From Vandiemenella viatica (taxonomy: Eukaryota > Arthropoda > Insecta > Orthoptera > Morabidae), in NCBI GenBank assembly GCA_031002005.1, contig JARYHS010008074.1, positions 283,837,930 through 283,901,929 of the forward strand: a DNA stretch of 64,000 bases. The letters run 5' to 3'. The notes below the pieces were generated by a model that ran no database searches, was not told the origin of the DNA, and was given only the letters and a program-made list of their open reading frames with translations. The position numbers and the translations under genes are program-made. Below are positions 22,508 through 33,649 of the stretch, one piece after another (the first letter of the stretch is position 1; each line of letters begins with the position of its first letter).

Positions 22508-23640
22508 TTATACAGCGTTAAGGGAGAGTCGGAAGGCATCTTGCCCGTCGTCGCTTAAGATGTCTTGTGTCTTTGATCTGCGGCCTCGATTGTAGTACTG
22601 TGCTCCAGGAGTTGCTCCTAGGCTATTTATGAAGATTTTTGCAGAGTTCTTAATATACGTTTTAATAATTTGTAGTCCAGTTTCGCTGTGAATTTGTGAG
22701 TTTCGTATAAACCATGGTGCTTTTAAGATAGTGCGGAGAAGTTTGTTTTGTAGGGACTGTATTCTTTGTGGTTTGGATGTAGAGGCTGTGCACCATACGG
22801 GTGATGCGTATAACATGGCGGGTCGGATCAGTGATTTGTAGAGTAACAAACCGCATTCGACTTTAAATGAGCTTCTCTTATTCAGAAGAGGATAGAGTTT
22901 GGAGAGGCGAATATAGGCTTCAGACAGTTTCTGATTAATGTGTTAGTTCCATGTAAGTCTACGATCCAAGTATAGTCCTAGATATTTTATTGCTTTATCT
23001 GTTGGATGCCACTCTATTTCATCGTCGTTGGTTTTGAGTTTTTTTGGGATTTCTCGGATGGCGGAGTGTGAAGATTTTGGCGTCGCATTTGGTAGTATTC
23101 AGCTTAGTGTGCCATTTTTTCAGCCAGTCGGAGAGTATATTAAATGACTGTTGGATTTTTATTACTACTACGTCGATATCAGTGTGTGAAGTGAAAATCA
23201 CGGAGTCGTCGGCATACATGGCGGTACAAACAGTGCGGAATGTCGGGATGTCTGCCATGTATAAGTTGAATAATAGGGGTCCTAAGATGGAGCCTTGTGG
23301 CACACCTGCTTGTACAGTTTTTCTAGCAGATAATGTATTGCCTATGCATACAGAGAAGGTACGGTTTTTGAGAAAGCTCTCAATGATGGTAAGCAAGTAC
23401 AGGGGTGTATCGAGCTTGTTTAGTTTGTGGAGAATTCCGGGATGCCATAATCTGTCGAAGGCTTTGGTGACGTCAACAAAGAGGGCTACTGTATGCCTCT
23501 TGCTATCGAAGGCTTTCAGGATATGTTCAGAGAGGCGTTGTAGCTGATTAACACACGAATGTTTTGCTTTGAATCCGAACTGGAAGGGTGGTATTGCGGA
23601 GATTGCGTCTAAGTAATTTAAAAGCCGTCTCTTGATTATA
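22508..23640 (-). pseudogene. Jockey reverse transcriptase core and C-terminus
   Basis: Reads QFGFKAKHSC, ALFVDVTKAFDRLWH (first catalytic Asp), VQAGVPQGSILGPLLFNLY and MYADDSVIF with an intact YADD box (23640 down to 23100). After a frame change it gives LLYKSLIRPAMLYASPVW and the C-terminal region down to the stop near 22508. The frame shifts between 23019 and 22849. The 5' part of the RT continues beyond the inserted Tc1 element at 25073. Confidence 0.9.
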
Positions 23641-25072
23641 CACTCCTGGAAATTGAAATAAGAACACATTGACGCCGGTGTGTAAGACCCACCATACTTT
23701 CTCTGGACACTACAAGAGGGCTGTACAAGCAATGATCACACGCATTGCACAGCGGACACACCAGGAACAGCATTGTTGGCCGTTGAAGGGCGCTAGCTGC
23801 GCAGCGGTTGGGCACCGCCGCAGTCAGTGTCAGCCAGTTTGCCGTGGCATACGGAGCTCCATCTCAGTCCTTAACACTGGTAGCATGCCGCGACAGCGTA
23901 TACGTGAACCGTATGTGCAGTTGACGGACTTTGAGCGAGGGTGTACAGTGGGCATGTGGGAGGCCGGGTGGACGTACCGCCGAATTGCTCAACATGTGGG
24001 GCGCGAGGTCTCCACAGTACATCGATGTTGTCGCCAGTGGTCGGCGGAAGGTGCACGTTCCCGTCGACCTGGGTCCAGACAGCAGCGACGCACGGACGCA
24101 CGCCAAGACCGTCGCATCCTACGCAGTGCCGTAGAGGACCGCACCGCCACTTCCCGGCAAATTAGGGACATTATTGCTCCTGGGGTATCCTGGGGTATCA
24201 TTCGCAACCGTCTCCATGAAGCTGGGCTACGGTCCCGCGCACCGTTAGGTCGTCTTCCTCTCACCCCCCAACATCGTGCAGCCCGCCTCCAGTATGTGAC
24301 GTGACAGGCGTGTATGGAGGGACGAATGGAGACGTGTCGTCTTCAGTGATGAGAGTCACTTCTGCCTTGGTGCCAATGATGGTCGTATGCGTGTTTGGCG
24401 CCGTGCAGGTGAGCGCCACAATCAGGACTGCATACGACCGAGGCACAAAGGGCCAACACCCGGCATCATGGTGTGGGGATCGATCACCTACACTGGCCGT
24501 ACACCTCTGGTGATCGTCGAGGGGACACTGAACAGTGCACGGTACATTCAAACCGTCATCGAACCCATCGTTCTACCATTCTTAGACCGGCAAGGGAACA
24601 TGCTGTTCCAACAGGACAATGCACGTCCACATGTATCCCGTGCCACCCAACGTGCTCTAGAAGGTATAAGTCAACTACCTTGGCCAGCGAGATCTCCGGA
24701 TCTGTCCGCCATTGAGCATGTTTGGGACTGGATGAAACGTCGTCTCGTGCAGACCGTGCGGTCTGCACGTCCACCACGAACGCTGGTCCAGCTGAGGCGC
24801 CAGGTGGAAATGGCTTGGCATGCCGTTCCACAGGACTACATACAGCACCTCTACGATCGTCTCCATGGGAGAATTGCAGCCTGCATTGCTGCGAAAGGAG
24901 GATATACACGGTACTAGTGCCGACATTGTGCATGCTCTGTTGCCTGTGTCTATATGCCTATGGTTCTGTCTGTGTGATCATGTGTTGTATCTGACCCCAG
25001 GAATGTGTATATAAAGTTTCCCATTCCTGGGACAATGAATTCACGGTGTTCTTATTTCAATTTCCAGGAGTG
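23641..25072 (+). mobile_element. Tc1-like DNA transposon inserted in the Jockey RT
   Basis: The ends are inverted: CACTCCTGGAAATTGAAATA at the left and its complement ending CCAGGAGTG at the right, matching over about 27 bp. TA lies on both sides (23639-23640 and 25073-25074). The Jockey RT reads into it at each side, so the element disrupted a pre-existing LINE. The GC content of the coding part is clearly higher than the surroundings. Confidence 0.95.
23885..24917 (+). pseudogene. Tc1-type transposase, one frameshift
   Basis: Cut-and-paste transposase that excises the element and joins it at TA. The first frame (from the ATG at 23885) holds the paired helix-turn-helix region (LTDFERGCTVGMW, YRRIAQHVG, VHRCCRQW) and stops at 24303. 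From 24309 the frame shifts and continues to 24917 with VVFSDESHF (first Asp), FQQDNARPH (second Asp) and RSPDLSAIEHVWDWM (catalytic Glu). By hand count 32 residues separate the second Asp from the Glu, against 34 in classical Tc1. Apart from the lesion near 24300 the protein looks complete at about 340 residues, so the copy is recent but inactive as read. Confidence 0.92.
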
Positions 25073-25074
25073 TA

Positions 25075-25690
25075 TTTTCCAGTACTTTAGAACAAGTTGT
25101 TAGTAGATTTATTGGCCTGTAACTTGTCGGGGAGTGTTTGGTTTGCCTGGTTTGTGAATAAAAGTAATAACTGCATGCTTCCAAGTTTTAATATTGCGTC
25201 AAATAATGTTGCTAATAATTCGAGGCCGGTTTGTGGGAGATTTTTGTAAACCAGATTCGGGATATTATATATACCTGGTGATATCCTAATCCGAAGACGT
25301 TTTATTAGTAAGGATAGCTCTCTTGCTGACGTGTACTTGATGGGACGTTGGAAAGTAGCAGCGTTTTGTTTGAGAAAAGCCAGGATCATCCGCGTTTGGA
25401 TCCGCGTTCAGCTGAAACTTTTTTTTCAGGTGAACTGCCATAATGTTACTCTTTTCTTAATCTTTGACGTACATGTCGGTGGCTAGCTTTAACGGGGGCA
25501 TCGGGGAGTACTCTCTCAGTACTCGTTTGGTTGCGTGCCACAGACTTGGGTCACCGGAATGTAAATTCGATAAGTACGAATGGTATCGTGAGTGTCGAAG
25601 CTGGTCGAGTCGATGTTTGACAATGCGTGTAAGACGATTTAATTCTAAGTACGAAAGGAAAATGACAATTAGTAACTATTATTTTATTAT
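25075..25690 (-). pseudogene. Jockey EN-RT linker and RT N-terminus
   Basis: On the minus strand, 25660-25460 reads LNRLTRIVKHRL, then LHSGDPSLWHATKRVLR and SPMPPL, the linker typical of Jockey ORF2. A stop near 25456 is followed by 25389-25087: ARELSLLIKRL, SPGIYNIPN (normally SPGxDxI) and LPQTGLELLATLFDAIL. It ends where the Tc1 element begins. Confidence 0.85.
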
Positions 25691-25959
25691 TAATATAATA
25701 ATGCAGCTGTAGCAAATTGGGACTTGCAGCAGACAATTAAGTTTAAAAATATTTCGGATCAGAAATCAAATAGGAGAAAGTATGTCTTATTGTTATGTTA
25801 GGGCCAGCATGCAGGACAAGCTAGAGAAAGTTAAAGGTGCTTGCTCTCAAAATTCAGGATAACGGATTCAAATCGCAGTGACTCCAGGAATTTAAAAGTT
25901 CTATTAGTCCTGTACAGATTGTTTCAAAAATTGGAAGCTATTAGTGCGGGAAATAAGGA

Positions 25960-26960
25960 TCGATGCCCTTGAGGCTTAACTGATAGACGCTAGAAAAGAG
26001 TTGGATAGGCGATGGAGGGAGGGAAACAGAGATGGTTGGGAACTGGTAACAGGGAAAAAGGCAACCGGAACAAGAAGGGCTTCTGATGCTTTAGTTGTTG
26101 GGGTGGAAAATAGGTTTGCCCTGTTGCCAGAGTTATGCAGCGATGATCCTTCTGGGCTGCAGGTATAGGGAAAAAGCAGCAGACTTTGTAGTTAAATCTG
26201 GTTGGCAGGGATTAGGGAAAAAGTAATCATGGACGAGGTGTGGGACCATTGGTGCAGAAAAAATTAGGATCACATTTCGAGATCATGAGCTTCTTCAAAT
26301 CTAGTGCTAGTCTTGATCATGTGATAGAAGGTAAAGATTTTGCAGATCAGGATCATGTAGTGATAGTGGGAAGACTGAGGAATAGTTTGGTCAGGGCTGA
26401 TAGTTATAGTATCAGAGATAACCTGGATAAAATAGCAAAAGCAACATGCCACACTCAAGTCAGTATGATGTCAGAAACGAGACACTATGATCGGCTACAT
26501 ATGAACTCTGTTATGAGGTGAGTGAATCTGGAACTGGAATGGCTTGTCTGATATTGGCTCTGGCATGTGCTTGGTACCTGTCGATGCTATTGATAGATGG
26601 GGTTATGCTAGTCATGGCCTACATCTCAATAGTAGAGGGAAGGGGGTTCTTTCAGATCTAATAGCAGGACATTTAGTTGGGCCCACCAATTCTCATGAAA
26701 AGATTCCTGTTGTCAATTGTGTTTTGGGCAGCTCCTTTCTTAAATTAGGGTCAAGCATTAGGCAGAGGGTTTTAACAGAAATTAGTTTAAAAATATATTC
26801 AGAAACCCAAATTAAAAATTGTGTAAGAGATTAATTTATTACCTGAGAATATCATAGGGTAACCAAACAAATTGGGTGAATTGCTAGTTCACATAAATGA
26901 ATTAAATGCCATCAATACAATTGATGTTTTATGATTGTCTGAACACCATATAATTACAGG
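25960..26960 (+). pseudogene. Plus-strand LINE 5'-region relic (ORF1 end, esterase-like motif, EN start)
   Basis: Plus-strand readings give LIDARKELDRRWREG and VENRFALLPELC (about 25980-26135), as in LINE ORF1-like proteins. Further on come DHVVIVGRLRNSLVRADSYSI (about 26350-26420) and YASHGLHLNSRGKGVLSDL (about 26600-26660), resembling the SGNH/esterase-like segment of some arthropod LINEs. INELNAINTIDVL then LSEHHI (about 26893-26955) resembles the start of an endonuclease domain. Several stops interrupt it. It separates the two halves of the Jockey endonuclease and linker on the other strand. Confidence 0.65.
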
Positions 26961-26994
26961 CAGGGGCGGCTCTAGGAATTTAGGGCCCGGGATA

Positions 26995-27405
26995 TAATGG
27001 GCATTGATATCCCCAGCGACTATTACTCTAGGTGTGGTGTTTAGCAGCCTACTGGTATCACGCGTGCTGATATTATTGGTCCTATTGTAGACTGCAAAGA
27101 GATTAGTGCAAGACACGCAAAACTGGATTCTTACCGGCTGTGGCTTCGATCTTCTCTAGCTCAGGAAGCACTACGTTTGTTTGCTCTACATTCGTGCGTA
27201 TAATCACGGTCGTACCTCCACCCCGTTCGCCATTCTGTCTATCAGTACAGTACATGTGATATTAGCTCATATGAAAGTTGTCTTTTCCTTTGAGATGTCT
27301 TTCGTTCATGAGAGCAATACAGCGTTCCATAAACGCCGCCAATTCTGCTTTTCAGTCTGCAGGCATTCCAGAAGAGGATACGCTTATTGAGAGGAGTTGG
27401 GTTGT
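26995..27405 (-). pseudogene. Jockey endonuclease N-terminal half
   Basis: The minus strand reads LLEC.. (RILFWN-like start near 27380), GGGTTVIIRTNVEQTNVVLPELEKIEA (around 27225-27145, split here across frames) and TPRVIVAGDINAHY near 27000, where GDINAH is the conserved GDxNAxH motif. It stops abruptly after this motif, with the catalytic SDH part missing. The next bases (about 26955-26990) carry CAGGGGCGGCTCTAGG, a hAT-like end, so another element probably cut it. Confidence 0.75.
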
Positions 27406-27479
27406 CTGGAATTATTCTGTCTTTTGACGTAAAAAAGACTAGTCTGGATTACAGTCCACTTCTACCCATCTGAGGGAAC

Positions 27480-27965
27480 GGGTTTTGAACTGTAGTAGGG
27501 TAGCTTGGAGTACTGGCATTAGGTAGGCCTGAATTGCAATCCATCTCCCCCATCTGGTGGGGCGGTGTTTACAACTGCACGGCGGCCGAGCCAGCCGGGT
27601 GTCAGCACCTGCCGGTGCGCGCTTGACCGCTCGTACTTCTCCACTTTTATCATCATGTACAGTAGGAACAAGTCCTTCTCAAACATGAGTAATCCGGCCG
27701 AGTCTTGGAACTCAACCAAATAGAGTGGCAGCAGATCCTTTGTGGTAAGCTGTATTCCTCTGACTACATACAGCTGTGTCTTTTCCCTTTCCAGCCTGAA
27801 TATGTGGTTATCGATTTTCTACTCTCCGACGTAACTGAGGAGTTTCTGTCGTCTTCATGCGTTGACACGTGGAGTGTCGTATACTGCCCTGCAAGCTTGG
27901 TATGATACTGCAATGGGTTGTATTTCTGGATAAAAGAAGAGTTTATGCGACGGAGACCACCGAGG
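27480..27965 (-). pseudogene. Jockey ORF1 gag-like relic
   Basis: Minus-strand pieces read RFVIRNLGGLRRI (27975-27935), QLTTKDLLPLYLVEFQD (about 27750-27705) and the basic stretch EKYERSSAHRQ. This is the layout of the RNA-binding ORF1 of Jockey-like elements, although no CCHC knuckles survive. It sits directly upstream of the endonuclease piece, as expected. Stops and frameshifts throughout. Confidence 0.5.
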
Positions 27966-28227
27966 TTGCGAATCACGAAAGGGAGGGGGGGGGCGAGGGA
28001 TGCTCAATCACAATGTTGTAGTAGCTACCTGGGCAGTGTTTTGATTTGAGCTGGTTTGTGCGTGCTCGTGCTCTCATCGGCTGCTGCTTGTTTAAACTGA
28101 AGGCCCTTTACGTCATATGTGCCGGTCTAAATTCCAGGACTGAGGATTGCCCCTTTGGTACATTTAATTGAGAAGACTGGTGTGTAGTGTGTAGAACACA
28201 CTAACATCTTCAAGCTTCCCTTGGGTA

Positions 28228-28517
28228 CAGTGGTGGATCTAGGGGGGAGGGGCTCGAGGGCTCAGCCCCCCCCCCAAAGTATCTAGGTTCACCCCCGACA
28301 TTGTAATTTCGATAATTTTTTTGCTCTACTGATTTTATGGCGCTTACCTGTCGTCGAACACACCCCTCTCCCCTATTTCAACCCTACCCTTCTCCGACTC
28401 AAGCCCCCAAACCAAAATCCGCTCAAGACCCCCAAACCAAAATCCACTCAAGCCCAAGCCCTCCCATCTAAAATCCGCACAAACCCCTCCCAAACCAAAA
28501 TCCTGGATCCGAAACTG
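28228..28517. mobile_element. hAT-type MITE, copy 1 of CAG(G/T)GGxGGATC family
   Basis: The left end is CAGTGGTGGATCTAGG and the right end is GGATCCGAAACTG. The flanking 8-mers CTTGGGTA (28220-28227) and CTCGGGTA (28518-28525) match at 7 of 8. It has a G-run/C-run hairpin near the left end and tandem CCCAAACCAAAATCC units near the right. The same architecture recurs at 49484-49702 and 63193-63452. Confidence 0.85.
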
Positions 28518-28525
28518 CTCGGGTA

Positions 28526-28820
28526 TCATGTACAGTGATGGCAAAGCCATGCTGCTAAGTGTCCTCGCACCGTGGTGTGCTTGTCTGCGGGCCACCAGAC
28601 ATGCCTCGGTCTACCGTCCTGGTGGGAGAAACAACTGCCTGCGTCTGATGACTTTTGTTTTTTGTCTGACGAGCTATTGTTTTTCCAGGAAGCAGACAGT
28701 CGTAGGAAGTTACCCTAAGAAGAAGGGTCTTATTTTCTATCGGCTCAAGAGAGTGCGGAGGAAGAGAATAGTCCTAGAGCACGTGCTGTTATCCCACGTG
28801 AAGGGGCCGCTGGTACTCAA
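28526..28820. other. No supported gene
   Basis: Short open frames only (28528-28845 plus strand). No family recognised. Confidence 0.35.
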
Positions 28821-31434
28821 TCTATATATATCTATATATAAATAGATGTGTTTTTTCCTATATTTCACTTTTCAGCCACCCCTACCTAGCACAAATCACA
28901 GATGTTTGTGGGTGGAAGTAGCATGGAGTTTCTTGCCGTGCACAACGTTGGCCGAAAGCCAATAGCTGTGGGGATGTGGCAGATATAATGATTACAGTTG
29001 GTCAGTGCAGGGCGTTTTCATATTTCGACCAAAAATTCGTATCTCCGTATACTTCTCTTTCCTGCCACAACTACATAGCATAGACCTTTGGTGTTTGTGT
29101 GTGGTAGTAGAATCATCTTTCCTGTCGTGTACTATGGTTGTTAGATGTCGGTAGCTATGGGGGTGTGGGAGAAATGGGGGTTGAAAGTGGTCGACGTGTG
29201 GCAATTTCATACTTCTGCCAAAGACAAAAGTGTCATGGTGTATCACTTTTCAGCAAAAACTATTGATCACAGATAACTAGCGTTTGTGTGTAGTAGTAGC
29301 ACAGAGTCACCTTTCGATCACAACAGCGGCCGAATTTCAGAAGCTGTGGTACTGTGGTAGATATGGTGGTTGTAAGTGGCCGACCAAGGATATTTTCGTA
29401 TTTCGACTGTCTCCGCATATGTCACTTTTCTGCCCCAACTACATAGCATAGAGCATTGGTGTTTGTGTTTGGTAGTAGAATCATCTTTCCTGTCGTGCAC
29501 TATGGTTGTTAGATGTCGGTAGCTATGGGGGTGTGGGAAAAATGGGGGTTGAAAGTGGTCGACCTGTGGCAATTTCATACTTCTGCCAATGACAAAAGTG
29601 GCATGGTGTATCACTTTTCAGCGAAAACTATAGATCACAGATAACTTGCGTTTGTGTGTAGTAGTAGCACAGAGTCACCTTTCGATCACAACAGCGGCCG
29701 AATTTCAGAAACTGTGGTACTGTGGTATATGGTGGTTGTAAGTGGCCGACCAAGGATATTTTCGTATTTCGACTGTCTCCGCATATGTCACTTTTCTGCC
29801 CCAACTACATAGCATAGAGCATTGGTGTTTGTGTTTGGTAGTAGAATCGTATCTCATGTAGTGCACTATGGTTGTTAGATGTCGGTAGATATGGGGGTGT
29901 GGGAGAAATGGGGGTTGAAAGTGGTCGACCTGTGGCAATTTCATACTTCTGCCAATGACAAAAGTGGCATGGTGTATCACTTTTCAGCGAAAACTATAGA
30001 TCACAGATAACTTGCGTTTGTGTGTAGTAGTAGCACAGAGTCACCTTTCGATCACAACAGCGACCGAATTTCAGAAACTGTGGTACTGTGGTAGATATGG
30101 TGGTTGTAAGTGGCCGACCAAGGATATTTTCGTATTTCGACTGTCTCCGCATATGTCACTTTTCTGCCCCAACTACATAGCATAGAGCATTGGTGTTTGT
30201 GTTTGGTAGTAGAATCATCTTTCCTGTCGTGCACTATGGTTTTTAGATGTCGGTAGCTATGGGGGTGTGGGAGAAATGGGGGTTGAAAGTGGTCGACCTG
30301 TGGCAATTTCATACTTCAGCCAAAGACAAAAGTGTCATGGTGTATCACTTTTCAGCGAAAACTATTGATCACAGATAACTGGCGTTTGTGTGTAGTAGTA
30401 GCACAGAGTCACCTTTCGATCACAACAGCGGCCGAATTTCAGAAACTGTGGTACTGTGGTAGATATGGTGGTTGTAAGTGGCCGACCAAGGATATTTTCG
30501 TATTTCGACTGTCTCCGCATATGTCACTTTTCTGCCACAACTACATAGCATAGAGCATTGGTGTTTGTGTTTGGTAGTAGAATCGTATCTCATGTAGTGC
30601 ACTATGGTTTTTAGATTTCGGTAGCTATGGAGCTGTGGTAGATATGGGGGTTGAAAGTGGTCGACGTGTGGCAATTTCATATTTCTGCCAAAGACAAAAG
30701 TGTCATGGTGAATCACTTTTCAGCGAAAACTATGGATCACAGATCTCTGGCGTTTGTGTGTGGTAGTAACACAGAGTCACCTTTCGATCACAACAGCGGC
30801 CGAATTTCAGAAACTGTGGTTGTGTGGGAGATATGGTGGTTGTAAGTGCCCGACCAAGGATATTTTCGTATTTCAACGAAAGGCATGTGTCTCCGCAGAT
30901 TTCACTTTTCTGCCACGACTACATAGCATAGAGCATTGGTGTTTATGTGTGGTAGTATAATCGTGTCTGTTGTCGTGCACTATGGTTGTTAGATGTCTGT
31001 AGCTATGGGGGTGTGGAAGATATGGGGGATGAAAATGGTCGACCTGCGGCAATTTCATATTTCTGCCAAAGACGCATGTGTCACGGTGTATCACTTTTAA
31101 GTGAACACTATCAATCGCAGATCACTGGCGTTTGTGTGTGGTAGTAACACAGAGTCTCCCATTGATCACAACGTTGGCCGAAATTCGGTAACTGTGGGAG
31201 TGTGTGAGATATGGTGTTTGAAATTGATCGATCATGAATATTTTCGTATTTCATCCAAAGACTTGTGTGTATCCGTAAATTTTACTTTGCTGCCGGAACT
31301 ACATAGCGCAGAAGACTGGTATTTGTGTGTGGTAATAGTATCGAGTCTCCCATCATGCACTATGGTGGTTAGATGTCTATAGATGTCAATATGAATTCTA
31401 TACAATCACGAACGAAGTCGTGGGTACCCGCTAG
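28821..31434 (+). mobile_element. Helitron-like non-autonomous element built from tandem monomers (copy A)
   Basis: The 5' end is A|TCTATATATA at 28820/28821. The 3' end has a short hairpin (CACGA, loop, TCGTG; 31407-31422) followed by GGTACCCGCTAG|T at 31434/31435. A|TC...CTAG|T insertion and a 3' hairpin are Helitron hallmarks. The interior is a tandem array of about 184-bp monomers alternating in two types. Dimer spacing measured at the GGCCGAATTTCAG site is 366-368 bp (29326, 29694, 30060, 30428, 30796). No Rep/helicase ORF is present. Confidence 0.8.
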
Positions 31435-33641
31435 TTACCATATAAAGAACGGGAGATTCCTGCTGCGGAAGTTAGGGTGGAGCCCAAGGTCTGTACAGTG
31501 ATCTCAAGGTCGGTGCTTGGGTTGTTATCGAATGTGTTGATCTGACCATTCGTTATCACCGTGAGGAACCCAACAACCACTAATCAACACCGTAGACGCA
31601 GGCCGCTCCTCTGAGAAGTGGAGGTGGTGAGGCCGCTTCCCGAGGTTGGGGGCCCGCTGCTACTTTTGCTGATTCCTGCAGGTAGGTCCACTCCGGTCGG
31701 CTCCCCGGCGCGAAGTGTGGGGATGCCAAGCACATGAGTGAGTGTCTTATATAGACAACTGCATATTACATTAGAGTTCCTTTTGGAATAATCTCCTTTC
31801 AGTCGACATATTCTACATATGTTATTTCCAGAATAGTAGTGTTTCATTTGAACTAACGTCTATTACTGTCAAATTTTTGTACATTAATTCATAAATTATT
31901 CTAAGCAACGAAAATTTCAGAAAAATACTTATTGTTCTTCGCTATTATGTTTTTTTTTTTTTTTACTTTTCTTGAGTGTAGGGCGCTATGGAAATCTGAA
32001 AATTAATACCGAAATTTCCACTTTCTTCTTAACTCTATGATTTCTACAGTCCACAACAATATTTACTTTTAACAGTTTATTACCTTATGAATTTTGCGAA
32101 TTAGCTCTTGGTTATGATAACTGATCTTCAAGGTCTGAACATTTCCTATAGCTTGATTTGTTATTTTTGCTCAAATCTTTAACTGTGGTATCAATTTCTA
32201 CGGTGTTTCTATTCTCAAAAAATTCCTCCTTAATTAATCTTTTTTTCTTTTCTTGTTTAAATCTCTTATACAAAAATTTCACGATTTTGTAAAAGAAATG
32301 TTCATACTTATAATTCTTTCAAAACCTTATTAATTCTTGTCTTATATTATTTAAATTTCATTTCAGCCCTACCCTTCTCCGATCCAAGCACAAGTATAAT
32401 ACTTGTGCGATACTTTTGGATTTATGTTACTGTTATTTCAGTTGTACATTCCTGGCTGTACAATATACATGATTAAAATCACCACTACTCACTTAAAATC
32501 ACTCACAAATTAAAATAGTACAGCTTATAATTTTCTTGTATTTGCATGGCAACAGTACGTGCGTCCTGCAATGTGCTCAGAAGACAACTGTTCACGGGGT
32601 GGGTAATGAAGCTTATCTAAAAAACATAGTGGGCTGTTGTTCTATAGACATTTGGCTCGAGTCAGATAGATTTGGAATTTGCTTGAAAATCTTTTTGACT
32701 TTTGATCGGGTTTTTGTGTCAAATACCCCAGTGTGTGACCCTTCTCTTATTAACGTGTTTAATGTTTCTGATATGCTTTTGTTGGAAACAAAAAACCAAT
32801 CATACTTATAAACGTGCTGGTAAGTTGATATGATTCATGGTGTCCCATGTTTGTTCGGAACACATTTCTGTAATCAAAGTTACTAATCACATTGGAAGAT
32901 AATTTTTGAAAACTAAACCAAAGTGTAAGGAAAGTTACATTCGAAAGTATTTTGGAACTCTTTATGACCATCGAAATGAACTGACAACACGTCAGCATTT
33001 TCTCAAGTAACTATTAAAATTACTGTGATAAAGAAGTCTTATGATGATTTTTCCCTACAGGAGTCTCGTGTAAGAAGCCAACCGGTTTTTTGGCCTATAA
33101 CTGTGAGTAAGATGTGGAAGGACTATAGATTGGAAGTGAGACTAACCTAAAAGATTTTTCCATATTCAGCTAATCTTTCAAATGTCTTCTTGCTTCAGGA
33201 AGGCTTCTGTCCTGAGGTTTGATCTCTTCTTTTTTCTGGACTACTAATATACCACTAATAACACCACTAATGACACCACCACCATTAGTTACGGTTGGAG
33301 AACAGAGGATAGATAAGGCTAGATGGTTAACTGATATTTAACTTTTCTAAGAATTGATATATACAAGTAAGTGTGATTCTTGTATATTGATCACTAAAAG
33401 TTGTAAAATTTGTTACAACCCCCTCCCTCCCCATTTTTGCTACTTATTTAATTATTATCGTTATGACTATGTATTATTGTAATTTTAATTGTTTACAATT
33501 TATAAAGACTCTGTATTATTATACAAATGTTTGTATTCAAATATATATCGAAGGTTTTCACTGATAGTAGAGTGTTTTAGTCATCAGGGTAGCTTTAGTT
33601 TAGTCTTTAAGAATGCCTGAATAGTATCTTGGGACGACAAA
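31435..33641. other. No recognisable gene
   Basis: AT-rich sequence. A single stretch near 32365-32385 (CAGCCCTACCCTTCTCCGA) matches the right half of the MITE at 28380. Nothing else was assigned. Confidence 0.4.
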
Positions 33642-33649
33642 GTATTGTG

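Larger units (their letters stand above)
22248..27980 (-). mobile_element. Jockey-type LINE, decayed and interrupted twice
   Basis: Minus-strand pieces appear in the correct order: an ORF1 gag-like relic (27965-27480), the endonuclease N-terminal half (27405-26995), the EN-RT linker and RT start (25690-25075), the RT core and C-terminus (23640-22508), and a 3' UTR with AATAAA (22279-22274) ending in an A tail (22262-22248). The breaks are a Tc1 element at 23641-25072 and a foreign block at about 25700-26990. The simplest reading is a single old insertion later hit by other elements. Two separate copies cannot be excluded for the EN and ORF1 part. Confidence 0.8.

Noticed and set aside
23669..23884. 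N-terminal extension of the Tc1 transposase upstream of the Met at 23885
   Set aside because: The extension overlaps the terminal repeat region and lacks family similarity; the conserved helix-turn-helix begins just after 23885.
26955..26990. A complete hAT element starting CAGGGGCGGCTCTAGG
   Set aside because: Only one end-like motif is visible; no matching inverted end or 8-bp duplication was found.
28992..31382. Repeated 64-105 codon minus- and plus-strand frames (MIHHDTFVFGR..., MSWCITFQ...) in the tandem array
   Set aside because: They are frames that happen to stay open in each repeat unit of the Helitron-like array. They drift with the DNA repeat and match no protein family.
28821..31434. 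CRISPR-like or simple satellite array
   Set aside because: Units are too long and contiguous for CRISPR. The Helitron-type ends shared with the second copy explain the array better than an independent satellite.
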